From positions 62,001 through 126,000 of the forward strand of contig JBCBHO010000003.1 in NCBI GenBank assembly GCA_038525525.1: DNA of 64,000 nt, given 5' to 3'. The notes under the pieces were generated by a model. It saw only the letters and a program-made list of their open reading frames with translations, searched no databases and had not been told where the DNA came from. Positions 51,791 through 60,111 of the stretch are shown in pieces. The position numbers and the translations under genes are program-made. Position 1 is the first letter of the stretch. Each line of letters opens with the position of its first letter. This DNA is from Shimia_B sp038525525 (lineage in GTDB: Bacteria > Pseudomonadota > Alphaproteobacteria > Rhodobacterales > Rhodobacteraceae).

Positions 51791-52283
51791 GCTGACCCGC
51801 CGCAGCGTACTGGGCGGCCTCGCGCTACTGCCCGCCTGCGGCTTCACGCCTGTCTTCGCGCCCGGCGCGGGCGCCACGGCCCTGCGCGGCGCCGTCGTTC
51901 TCGGCACGCCCGACAGCGCCAACGCGTTTCTTCTCACGCGCGCCCTCCGCATCCGGCTGGGCGACGTGGAGACCCCGCGCTTTTCCTTGGCGGTGGATGC
52001 GAGGCTGACCGAGGCGGGCTCGGTCATCACGCGCACGCAGCAGATCAACCGTTTCACCCTCACCGGCACGGCAACCTATACTCTCGCCACCACCGACGGC
52101 GCGGTGGCGGCAGAGGGCGAGGTGCGCGGCTTCACCGCCTATTCCGCCTCTGGCACCACCGTGGCCACCCGCGCCGCCCGCGCCGACGCCGAGGCGCGGC
52201 TCATGGAAATCCTCGCCGACCGAATCCTGACGGCGCTCGCGGCAGATCTCTCCTCCCTGGGCGCAGGCGGGGCCCCCGCATGA
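51777..52283 (+). CDS. lptE: LPS-assembly lipoprotein LptE
   Basis: 168 residues. A short signal SVLGGLALLPACGFTPVF has the lipobox LPAC. VLGTPDSANAFLLTRALRIRLG and RTQQINRFTLTGTATYTL are typical of alphaproteobacterial LptE, the plug that sits inside LptD in the outer membrane. Position between leuS and holA, overlapping both, is the conserved synteny for lptE and supports the call. Confidence 0.85.
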   Translation: MSSSRLTRRSVLGGLALLPACGFTPVFAPGAGATALRGAVVLGTPDSANAFLLTRALRIRLGDVETPRFSLAVDARLTEAGSVITRTQQINRFTLTGTATYTLATTDGAVAAEGEVRGFTAYSASGTTVATRAARADAEARLMEILADRILTALAADLSSLGAGGAPA

Positions 52284-53305
52284 AGCTCGCTCCGCGCGAC
52301 GCGGCCGCCTATTTCGCGCGCCCAGATCCCGCCAAGACCGGCATCCTGATCTACGGCGCGGATGCCATGCGCGTGGCCCTGAAGCGACAGGAGCTCATCG
52401 CAGCCCTGATCGGGCCCCATGGGGAGGAAGAGATGCGGCTGACCCGCATGACCGGCGCCGAGCTCCGCAAGGAGCCTGCCCGCCTCCTCGATGCGCTCAA
52501 GGCGACGGGCTTCTTCCCCGGCCCCCGCGTGGCCTTCGTCGAAGAGGCCACCGACGGCCTCGCCAGGATCGTGGAGACCGCGCTGGAGGATTGGCGCGAC
52601 GGGGACGCGCAGGTGGTCGTGACCGCCGGAAGCCTCACCGCGCGCTCCGCGCTCCGCAAGCTCTTCGAAGGGCACGGCAACGCCTATGCCACGGGCATCT
52701 ACGACGATCCGCCCAGCCGCGGCGAGATCGAGGCGATGATGACCCGGGCCCAGATCGGCAAAGTGGCGCGCGACGGCATGGACGCGCTCACCACGCTCTC
52801 GCGGATCCTCGATCCCGGCGATTTCGCGCAGACGCTGGAGAAGGTCGCGCTCTACACCCGCGGACAGGAGGCCCCGGTGAGCGCCGCGGATGTCGAAGCC
52901 TGCGCGCCCGCCAGCACCGACGCCGCGCTCGATGATCTGCTCAACATCGTGGCCGAGGGCCGCACCCCGGAGCTCGGTCCCATGCTGCGGCGCCTCGAAG
53001 CGCAAGGCGTGGCACCCGTGGCTCTTGCGATCCAGGCCAGCCGCCATTTCCGTGCGCTCCACAGCGCCGCCTCCGATCCCGGGGGTGCGGCCCAGGGTAT
53101 TTCGCGGCTTCGTCCGCCGGTGTTCGGCCCGCGGCGCGACAGGATGCTGCGCCAAGCGCAGGCCTGGGGCGCCATGAAGCTCGAAGGCGCGCTCAGCGAC
53201 CTGACGGAGACGGATCTTAGGCTTCGCTCCGCCGCTCAAACCGCGCCGCAGATGGCGCTCATGGAACGCACGCTCATCCGCGTGGCCATGCGAGGGAGAC
53301 GATGA
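52280..53305 (+). CDS. holA: DNA polymerase III subunit delta
   Basis: 341 residues, start overlapping the lptE stop by ATGA. ILIYGADAMRVALKRQELI is the degenerate ATP-binding start of the clamp-loader delta fold; GPRVAFVEEATDGL, VVTAGSLTARSALRKLFEG and ASRHFRALHSA are consistent HolA segments. Delta opens the sliding clamp during loading. It overlaps the next gene by four bases. Confidence 0.88.
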   Translation: MKLAPRDAAAYFARPDPAKTGILIYGADAMRVALKRQELIAALIGPHGEEEMRLTRMTGAELRKEPARLLDALKATGFFPGPRVAFVEEATDGLARIVETALEDWRDGDAQVVVTAGSLTARSALRKLFEGHGNAYATGIYDDPPSRGEIEAMMTRAQIGKVARDGMDALTTLSRILDPGDFAQTLEKVALYTRGQEAPVSAADVEACAPASTDAALDDLLNIVAEGRTPELGPMLRRLEAQGVAPVALAIQASRHFRALHSAASDPGGAAQGISRLRPPVFGPRRDRMLRQAQAWGAMKLEGALSDLTETDLRLRSAAQTAPQMALMERTLIRVAMRGRR

Positions 53306-53895
53306 TGACCTATGACCTTCACGGAACCGGCCGCAGCCGCGCCTTCCGCGTCCTCTGGATGCTCGAAGAGCTCGGCCTCGACTACACGCACCACACGACG
53401 GGTCCGCGCACGCCCGAGATCACCGCGCTCAACCCTCTGGGCAAGGTGCCTGTCCTCGTGTGCGAGGGTCACGCCCTGACCGACAGCACCGCGATCCTCA
53501 CGTATCTCGCCGACAAGCACGGCGCGCTCAGCTTCCCGCCCGGCAGCCTCGCGCGGGCCCGCCAGGATGCCCATACCCAGTTCCTCCTCGACGAGCTCGA
53601 CAGCCTGCTCTGGCTCGTGTCGCGACACACCTTCGGCCTCCCCGAGGCGCTCCGCGTGCCCGCCGTGAAGGAGAGCGCGCGGGAGGAGTTCCACATCTCC
53701 GCAGAGCGCCTTGCCGCCCGCATCGAAGGCCCGTTCCTCATGGGCGAAACGATGACCATCCCCGATATCATCGCCGTGCACTGCCTCGGCTGGGCGCTCG
53801 TGGCGAAGTTCCCCATGGAGCGTCAGGACCTGAAGGACTACGCCAAGCCGATCCGCGCCCGCGAGGCCTACAAGCGCGCGCAAGCCAAGGGCTGA
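53302..53895 (+). CDS. Glutathione S-transferase family protein
   Basis: 197 residues. The N-terminal thioredoxin-like domain reads TYDLHGTGRSRAFRVLWMLEELGLDYTH, NPLGKVPVLV and LTDSTAILTYLAD (glutathione-binding cis-Pro and D-S). The helical domain holds PFLMGETMTIPDIIAVHCLGWA. It conjugates or reduces an unknown electrophile. Start overlaps holA (ATGA), making it the last gene of the leuS-lptE-holA run. Confidence 0.88.
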   Translation: MMTYDLHGTGRSRAFRVLWMLEELGLDYTHHTTGPRTPEITALNPLGKVPVLVCEGHALTDSTAILTYLADKHGALSFPPGSLARARQDAHTQFLLDELDSLLWLVSRHTFGLPEALRVPAVKESAREEFHISAERLAARIEGPFLMGETMTIPDIIAVHCLGWALVAKFPMERQDLKDYAKPIRAREAYKRAQAKG

Positions 53896-53903
53896 CGCGG
53901 CAT

Positions 53904-53930
53904 CTTTGTGCCCCGTACCTCCCCCGGAGG
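53904..53930. repeat. Second copy of the 27-base GGCACAAAG repeat
   Basis: 53904-53930 is the reverse complement of 33624-33650 with one difference in 27 bases, and like that copy lies 8-9 bases after a stop codon, before a convergent gene. CCTCC/GGAGG at its right end can form a small stem. Confidence 0.8.
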
Positions 53931-53954
53931 GCCGCCGGAGGCGATCCGGCCCCC

Positions 53955-55148
53955 TCAGCGCGCGAGGAAATCCGCGGCCGCGCGCCCGGCCCAGCGCCCC
54001 GTGGCCAGGCATCCGGTGATGAGATAGCCCCCCGTGGGCGCCTCCCAGTCGAGCATTTCTCCCGCGCAGAACGTGCCGGGCCGGGCCCGCAGCATGAGCC
54101 CGGTATCGAGCGCCTCCCAGGCCAGCCCGCCCGCTACCGAGATCGCCTCGTCGAGCGGGCGCGGTCCGCCGTGGCGGAGCGGCAGAGCCTTGATCTTCTC
54201 GGGCAGCGCGTCCGCGAGCGGGCGTCCGAATTCCTGCAGGAGCGCGCGGGCCGGGCCAGCGATGCCCAAGGCCTTGCGCAGGCGGTTGGGCAGGCTCTCC
54301 TTCGCGGGCCGCGCCGCGAGCCGCCGGGCCACGTCTTCGAGTTCGAGGCCGGGCTTGAGGTCAAGCATGAGCGGCGCGCCGGTCCGGAGCTCGGGAGAGA
54401 GCGCGTAGACGAGGCTCCCCTCGAGGCCCGCGCGAGAGAGGACGAACTCCCCTTCCACCCGGCGCCCCGCGCAGGTCAGCGCCACGCCCTTGAGCGGCGC
54501 GCCGAAATAGGGCGCCATGTGGTCGGACCAGTCGACGTAGAGCCCCATATTGGCGGGCAGGAAGGGGCTCAGGGGGAGCCCCGCGACACGGAACGGCGCG
54601 GCCCAGGCCCCATCAGAGCCAAGCCGGGCCCAGCTGGCCCCGCCCAGCGCGAAGACGGTGACACGCGGCACGATCTTTCGGGGTCCGTCCGGGCTTTCGA
54701 AGCTGTGGCCATCCCCGGCAAAGCCCGTCCAGCGCCAGCCGAGGCGCCGGTCCACGGGCCCGAGCCGCGCGAGCCATGCGCGTAGGAGCGGCGAAGCTTT
54801 CATCGCCACGGGGAAGACCCGCCCGGAGCTGCCGGTGAAGAGCTGCTGCCCGAGGCCCTCTGCCCAGTCTCGCACGCCGCGCGCGTCGAATGCCGCGAGG
54901 ATCGGGTCCATCCGGGGGCAGCCGATGGCGGCCTGAAGGCCCGCAAGCTCCTCGTCCTTGGTGATGTTGAGCCCGCTCTTGCCCGCCATCAGGAACTTGC
55001 GCCCAAACGACGGCCGGGCCTCTGCGAGCACGACGGAGGCCCCATGCTCTGCGAGGATCTCTGCCGCTGCAAGGCCCGCCGGGCCGCCGCCGATGACGAG
55101 CGCCTCCACCGGCTCCGGTGCCATCGCGCGCTGCTCCGCTTTCTCCAT
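53955..55148 (-). CDS. NAD(P)/FAD-dependent flavoprotein (HI0933/YhiN-like)
   Basis: 397 residues from MEKAEQRAM, chosen for AAGGGGCAAGG upstream; ATGs at 55181 and 55124 are also possible. VIGGGPAGLAAAEILAEHG is the FAD motif, and RKFLMAGKSGLNIT is the HI0933-family signature. CAGEMLDWEAPTGGYLITGCLATG closes the FAD site. Family members are soluble flavoproteins of unclear reaction, some linked to tRNA or lipid chemistry. It is divergent from an HNH gene 43 bases away. Confidence 0.83.
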   Translation of the reverse strand: MEKAEQRAMAPEPVEALVIGGGPAGLAAAEILAEHGASVVLAEARPSFGRKFLMAGKSGLNITKDEELAGLQAAIGCPRMDPILAAFDARGVRDWAEGLGQQLFTGSSGRVFPVAMKASPLLRAWLARLGPVDRRLGWRWTGFAGDGHSFESPDGPRKIVPRVTVFALGGASWARLGSDGAWAAPFRVAGLPLSPFLPANMGLYVDWSDHMAPYFGAPLKGVALTCAGRRVEGEFVLSRAGLEGSLVYALSPELRTGAPLMLDLKPGLELEDVARRLAARPAKESLPNRLRKALGIAGPARALLQEFGRPLADALPEKIKALPLRHGGPRPLDEAISVAGGLAWEALDTGLMLRARPGTFCAGEMLDWEAPTGGYLITGCLATGRWAGRAAADFLAR

Positions 55149-55191
55149 CTCGCGCCTTGCCCCTTTCCGGTCGCGCGCCATCCTTCGCCCG

Positions 55192-55506
55192 GTGAGCCAC
55201 GCCGAACAAGACGAGACCCTGCCGGTCTGCCCGCTTTGCGGGCGCGACATCCCGCCCGGGGTGCCGCAGAGCCTGCATCACCTGATCCCGAAACTCAAAG
55301 GCGGCAAGGGCGGGCCCACCATTCTCATGCATCACATCTGCCACAAGGAAGTGCACGCCACGCTCACCGAGGCGGAGCTCGCGCGGAGCTACAACACGCC
55401 CGAGGCGCTGCGCAGCCATCCGAGGCTCGAGAAGTTCGCCCGCTGGGTGGCCAAGCGCCCGCCGGAGTTCATGAGCCGTGTGCCGGGCGGAAAGCGCAAG
55501 CGCTGA
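55192..55506 (+). CDS. Small HNH endonuclease-like protein
   Basis: 104 residues beginning at GTG 55192. CPLCGRDIPPGVPQSLHHLIPKLKGG and MHHICHKEVHATLTEAELA show a zinc knuckle (C-x2-C paired with histidine and cysteine later) around an HNH-like His-His pair. It may be a DNA or RNA nuclease of the 5-methylcytosine-restriction-like HNH group, but no restriction or phage genes adjoin. The function is unknown. Confidence 0.75.
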   Translation: MSHAEQDETLPVCPLCGRDIPPGVPQSLHHLIPKLKGGKGGPTILMHHICHKEVHATLTEAELARSYNTPEALRSHPRLEKFARWVAKRPPEFMSRVPGGKRKR

Positions 55507-55539
55507 GCCGTGAAGCTGGGGCCCGGCCCGTGCAGCCGC

Positions 55540-56139
55540 TCAGTCGAACAGGGCCTTGATGGCAGCGGCATGGCCGGGCTTGGCCTCTCGCGCCGCCGCG
55601 CTCCAGGCCTCGGCCTGCGCCAGGGGATCCTCTGCGATGGCATCGAAAAGTCCCCAGTCGCGCGCCGTCTCGGCGCTGATCTTTTCTCCGGCCATGAGGA
55701 TGCGCTTGGCGCGCGGCGCACCGATGAGAGCGGCCATGCGGCGCGGGTCCGAGGGCTGGGGCAGGAAACCGAGCTTCATCACCGGGTAGAAGACACTCGC
55801 CCCGGGCACGGCCACGCGGAGATCGCAAGCGAGCACCATGCCGAGCGCGCCGCCCGCCGCTGTCCCGTTGAGAGCGGCGATGGTAAGCCCCGGGAAGCGT
55901 GCGATGGCGCCTGAAAGCTCTTCCCAGACCGGAGACGTGGCGAGCCCCTCCTTGGCGGCCGCAAGATCCATCCCGGCGGAGAAGACCTGGCCTGCCCCGG
56001 TCAGTACGAGCACGGGCGTACGCGCCGCGCGCACCGCGTCCCGCAGGCCTTCGAGCATCTCCCGGGTGACCGCGTTGGCCTTCTCGGGCCGCGCCAGCCT
56101 GAGCTGCGTCACGCCCCCCGTCTCTTCCACTTCGATCAC
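55540..56139 (-). CDS. Enoyl-CoA hydratase/isomerase family protein
   Basis: 199 residues from GTG 56139 (GGGGAGG upstream). TQLRLARPEKANAVTREML, GQVFSAGMDLAAA and LNGTAAGGALGMVLACDLRVA are the crotonase-fold oxyanion-hole segments. At 199 residues it is shorter than the usual 255-265: the C-terminal trimerisation helix is reduced. The catalytic glutamates of true hydratases are not clearly present, so the reaction is uncertain. Confidence 0.8.
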   Translation of the reverse strand: MIEVEETGGVTQLRLARPEKANAVTREMLEGLRDAVRAARTPVLVLTGAGQVFSAGMDLAAAKEGLATSPVWEELSGAIARFPGLTIAALNGTAAGGALGMVLACDLRVAVPGASVFYPVMKLGFLPQPSDPRRMAALIGAPRAKRILMAGEKISAETARDWGLFDAIAEDPLAQAEAWSAAAREAKPGHAAAIKALFD

Positions 56140-56228
56140 GATTGCCTCCCCGTCTGCACCTGCCCTTGACCCCTGCCGCGCGAGACCCGAACACTCAACC
56201 AGAGATTTCACGAAGGACCTTGTACCCC

Positions 56229-57797
56229 ATGCCCTCCACTGCCCTGCGCGCCCTCCCGGCGATCGCGTGTCTTGCTCTTCCAGCCCTGCCCGCCACGGCC
56301 GAGGTCTCGCCCGCTGAGGTCTGGGCCTCCTGGCAGGCCTCCTTCGGCGTGGACGGGGAGCAGATCACGCTGCGCACCGGCAGCGTCTCCGAGGCCGGCG
56401 ATGCGCTCACCGTCACCGATGCCGAGCTCGTCTTCGAGCCCGACATGGAGGGCGCCGATGGAGATGCGCGCATTTCCGTCGGACTGGGCGACATCGTCTT
56501 CACGGATCAGGGTGACGGGACCGTCGCCATCACGCTGGCCGAGGAGATGCCCATCTCGCTCACCGGCGTGGACGAAGACGGCCTACCCTTCGACGCCCGC
56601 TTCGGCGTCTCGCTCCGGGGCACGGAAATCGTGGCCTCCGGCAGCGCCGAGGCGCTACAGCATGACGCGCGCAGCGATGCCATCGCCGTCAGCCTCGAGG
56701 AGATGCGGCCGATGGAAGAGGGCACAGATCTCGAGATCTCCGTCATCCTCAACGGGCTCGTGCAGCGCTCGCTCGTGGAAGAAGGCGCCGTGCGCCGCAC
56801 CACCTTCAGCTCCGCCGCCGAGAGCCTTGCCTACGCGCTCGCGGCCCGGATCGAGGGCGACGGCGCCTTCTCGCTCGATTACGAGAGCGCCGATTACACC
56901 GTCGCAGGCAGCGTCGCGATCCCCGAGGGCCGCGACGGCACCGAGAGTGTTGGTGTGCTTCTGGCCGACGATGCCTACGGCGTGCGCTTCACCTCAGCCA
57001 CCAGCGGCTCGGCCGCCAATCTAAGCTTCGAGGACACCGCACCGGGCGGAGACGTGGATTTCGCCGGGGCGGCGGGGAGCGTCGACCTCACGATCGGGGC
57101 CGGCGAACAGACCGTCTCCCTGGCCGAGGGCGGCCTCTCGGTCGCCAGCCGTGCGGAGGCGATCACGGGGGCCATGATCTCCGACCAGCTGCCCGTGCCC
57201 GTGGCGATCACGCTGGGCTCCACCTCCTTCACCCTCGCCAGCCCACTCTCGCCCCGCGAGACGGAAGGCGAGATGCGGTTCGGCCTCTCTCTGCGCGACC
57301 TCAGCATCGATGATTTTCTCTGGGATCTCTTCGATCCCGCGGCTGTCCTGCCCCGGGACCCGGCGACCTTCGTGCTCGACATCGCCGCGCTCGGGCGCTG
57401 GATCGTGGATCCGTTCAACGAAAGCGCACTCGCGGCCCAGGAAGATGATGAGCTGCCCGGCGAGGTCAGCAGCGCGCGGATCGAGGCGCTGGAACTCCGC
57501 GCCGCGGGCGCGCGGGTCACAGCGGAAGGCGGGGTCAGCTTCGATTATTCCGACCGCGAAACCTTCGACGGGCTGCCTGCCCCGGATGGAGAGGTCTCGG
57601 CCCGTATCGAGGGTGTGGGCGGGCTCATCGACAAGCTCGTCATGATGGGCCTCGTGCCCCAGGAGCAAAGCATGGGCGCACGCCTCATGCTGGGCCTCTT
57701 CGCGAGCCCGGTGGCGGGGGAGGAGGATGTCTTCACCTCCAACCTCGTCGTGGCCCCCGACGGCAGCGTCTTCGCCAACGGTCAGCAAATCCGCTGA
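56229..57797 (+). CDS. DUF2125 domain secreted protein
   Basis: 522 residues with a signal peptide ending PALPATAE. The rest is built of repeated beta-strand units (for example SIDVSL-like EGDGAFSLDYESADYTVAGS), acidic and low in cysteine, as in the DUF2125 family, restricted mainly to alphaproteobacteria. Role unknown; a periplasmic or outer-membrane-associated protein. No operon partner. Confidence 0.8.
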   Translation: MPSTALRALPAIACLALPALPATAEVSPAEVWASWQASFGVDGEQITLRTGSVSEAGDALTVTDAELVFEPDMEGADGDARISVGLGDIVFTDQGDGTVAITLAEEMPISLTGVDEDGLPFDARFGVSLRGTEIVASGSAEALQHDARSDAIAVSLEEMRPMEEGTDLEISVILNGLVQRSLVEEGAVRRTTFSSAAESLAYALAARIEGDGAFSLDYESADYTVAGSVAIPEGRDGTESVGVLLADDAYGVRFTSATSGSAANLSFEDTAPGGDVDFAGAAGSVDLTIGAGEQTVSLAEGGLSVASRAEAITGAMISDQLPVPVAITLGSTSFTLASPLSPRETEGEMRFGLSLRDLSIDDFLWDLFDPAAVLPRDPATFVLDIAALGRWIVDPFNESALAAQEDDELPGEVSSARIEALELRAAGARVTAEGGVSFDYSDRETFDGLPAPDGEVSARIEGVGGLIDKLVMMGLVPQEQSMGARLMLGLFASPVAGEEDVFTSNLVVAPDGSVFANGQQIR

Positions 57798-57871
57798 CGC
57801 GCGCCACGCTTGGCAAGGGTGGGGTGGCGGATTACGTCCCTCCCCAACGCCAGACGACGCCCGGAGCCCCC

Positions 57872-59224
57872 ATGACAGCACAGCCCACACTCACCGCGCT
57901 CGCGGAGGAGACCCTCGCCGCCGCGCAAAACGCCGGCGCGGAGGCCGCAGACATCCTCGCCGTCAAGGGCACCTCCGTCAGCATCGACGTGCGCGCGGGC
58001 AAGCTGGAGGAAGCCACGCGGGAGGAGGGGCTCGATCTCTCGCTGCGCGTGCTTCTGGGCCAGAGGCAGGCCGTGGTCTCGATCTCTGAGCGCACCCCCG
58101 AAGCCATCGCCGAGATGGCCGCGCGGGCCGTGGCCATGGCGCGCGAGGCCCCGGAAGACAGCGCGCTCGGCCTCGCCGAGGCCAATCAGCTCGCCGCCGA
58201 GACCGACCCCGCTTCCCTCGACCTGCTCGACCCAGCCGAAGAGCCGGACCCGGCCGCGCTGCAGGCCGTGGCGACGGAATGCGAAGCCGCCGCGCTCGAG
58301 GTGGCTGGCGTGAGCCAGACGCAAGGGGCAGGCGCGAGCTTTTCCAAACGCGAGCTCGTCCTCGCCGCCACCAACGGATTCCTGGCAGAAGCCATGCGCA
58401 CGGGATCGAGCCTCTACTGCGGCGCGATCAGCGGCACGGGGACAGGCATGGAGCGCGACTTTGACAGCGACAGCCGTGTCTACCGCGCGGACCTGCGCCC
58501 GGCCGCGGAGATCGGCCGCCGTGCAGGCGAGCGCGCCGTCGAACGGCAGGGCGCGCGGAAGCCGCCCACGGGGAGCTTCCCCGTTCTTTACGACGAGCGG
58601 GTCTCGAGCTCCCTCATCGGGCACCTTCTGATGGCGATCAACGGCTCAGCCATCGTGCGCGGCGCGTCCTGGGCGCGCGGGCTCGAAGACGAGCGCGTGC
58701 TCCCCGAAACGCTCTCGCTCACCGAGGATCCCCACCGCCGCCGGGTGATGGGATCCCGGCTCTTCGACAGCGAGGGGTTGCCCACCCAGGCGCGGCACTG
58801 GGTCGAGGCGGGCCGACTGACCGGCTATGTGTGCGACCTCGGCACGGGCCGCAAGCTCGGGCGCGAGAGCACGGCCAACGCGAGCCGGGGCCTGTCCGGC
58901 GGGCCGCAGCCTTCCACCTCCAACATCGCGCTCACCCAGGGCGAGGCCAGCCGCGCAGACCTCCTGCGCGACATGGGCACCGGGCTCCTCATCACCTCCA
59001 TGATCGGGCAGACGATCAACCCAAACACCGGCGATTACTCGCGCGGAGCGTCAGGCTTCTGGGTGGAGGATGGCGAACTCGCCTACCCGGTCAACGAATG
59101 CACCGTTGCCGGCAATCTCAGGGACATGCTGCAGGGCCTCACACCCGCCAATGACGCGCGGCCCTGGCTCTCTACCGTCGTCCCCTCGCTCCTCGTCGAA
59201 GGGCTCACCCTTGCCGGGGCCTGA
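57872..59224 (+). CDS. pmbA: TldD/PmbA family protein (TldE)
   Basis: 450 residues from MTAQPTLTALAEETL. EAADILAVKGTSVSIDVRAGKLEE is the N-terminal domain head; NGSAIVRGASWARG, LPTQARHWVEAGRLTGYVCDL and GLLITSMIGQTINPNTGDYSRGASGFWVEDG are PmbA segments. PmbA (TldE) lacks the zinc site and partners TldD, a protease that trims modified peptides such as microcin B17 and degrades CcdA. The partner tldD is not in this window. It overlaps the next gene. Confidence 0.88.
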   Translation: MTAQPTLTALAEETLAAAQNAGAEAADILAVKGTSVSIDVRAGKLEEATREEGLDLSLRVLLGQRQAVVSISERTPEAIAEMAARAVAMAREAPEDSALGLAEANQLAAETDPASLDLLDPAEEPDPAALQAVATECEAAALEVAGVSQTQGAGASFSKRELVLAATNGFLAEAMRTGSSLYCGAISGTGTGMERDFDSDSRVYRADLRPAAEIGRRAGERAVERQGARKPPTGSFPVLYDERVSSSLIGHLLMAINGSAIVRGASWARGLEDERVLPETLSLTEDPHRRRVMGSRLFDSEGLPTQARHWVEAGRLTGYVCDLGTGRKLGRESTANASRGLSGGPQPSTSNIALTQGEASRADLLRDMGTGLLITSMIGQTINPNTGDYSRGASGFWVEDGELAYPVNECTVAGNLRDMLQGLTPANDARPWLSTVVPSLLVEGLTLAGA

Positions 59225-60005
59225 CCCCCGCGCCGCGCTCGAGGTCATGGAAGAGGCAGCGCGGGACGCAGGAGAGATCGCGCTCACGCATTTCCGCGCC
59301 GACCCCACCGTGTGGGAAAAGAGTGGGGGCGCTGGCCCCGTGACAGAGGCCGATCTCGCCGTGGACCGACACCTCAGGGAGCGGCTCCTGAAGGCACTGC
59401 CCGGCGTGGGCTGGCTCTCGGAAGAGACAGAGGACGGGCCGGAGCGGCTCTCTCGCGAGGCAACCTTCATCGTCGATCCCATCGACGGCACGCGCGCCTT
59501 CATCGAAGGCTCGCGGACCTGGGCCATCAGCATCGCGCTCGTCGCCGGGACAGAGCCGGTGGCCGCCGCGGTGCACCTGCCCGCGCGGGGCCTCACCTTC
59601 ACCGCCCGTGCCGGCGGGGGTGCGGCGAAGAACGGGCAGCCGATCCGGGCCACGCAAGACATCGCGCCAGATCGCGCCCACCTCCTGAGCGCGAAATCAA
59701 ACTTCACCCCGCGCTACTGGCAGAGCGTCCCGCCCCGCCCGCAGCTCTCGTTCCGCTCCTCGCTCGCCTACCGGATGGCACTGGTGGCCGAGGGCCGCTT
59801 CGACGGAATGCTCACGCTCCGCAACACCTGGGAATGGGACGTGGCTGCTGGCGCGCTTCTGGTGACGGAGGCAGGCGGGCGCGTGGCCACGACTGAGGGC
59901 GCGCCGCGCTTCAACAGCCCCGCCGCCGCGCTGCCCGGCCTCATGGCCGGTGCCGCGCCCCTGATCGACGCCTATGCCGCCCACGGGCCGCGCCTGCCCG
60001 CCTGA
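59211..60005 (+). CDS. cysQ: 3'(2'),5'-bisphosphate nucleotidase (CysQ-like inositol monophosphatase family)
   Basis: 264 residues if TTG 59211 is the start (14-base overlap with pmbA); ATG 59247 would shorten it by 12. The metal-binding motifs of the family are present: GPVTEADLAVD, WLSEETEDG, DPIDGTRAFIEG and WEWDVAAGALLVTEAGG. CysQ hydrolyses pAp from sulfate assimilation; a general inositol monophosphatase activity is the alternative. The conserved neighbours pmbA and lpxK recur in Rhodobacterales. Confidence 0.8.
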   Translation: MPGPDPRAALEVMEEAARDAGEIALTHFRADPTVWEKSGGAGPVTEADLAVDRHLRERLLKALPGVGWLSEETEDGPERLSREATFIVDPIDGTRAFIEGSRTWAISIALVAGTEPVAAAVHLPARGLTFTARAGGGAAKNGQPIRATQDIAPDRAHLLSAKSNFTPRYWQSVPPRPQLSFRSSLAYRMALVAEGRFDGMLTLRNTWEWDVAAGALLVTEAGGRVATTEGAPRFNSPAAALPGLMAGAAPLIDAYAAHGPRLPA

Positions 60006-60111
60006 CGGTCTCAGCCCCCTGCCACGCCGCGCACCTTGGCTTGACGCACCATTGGCGCCGGGTACGGTGCCCGCGCCCATGGGCCGGAAAGGACACCATC
60101 CATGACGTGGC

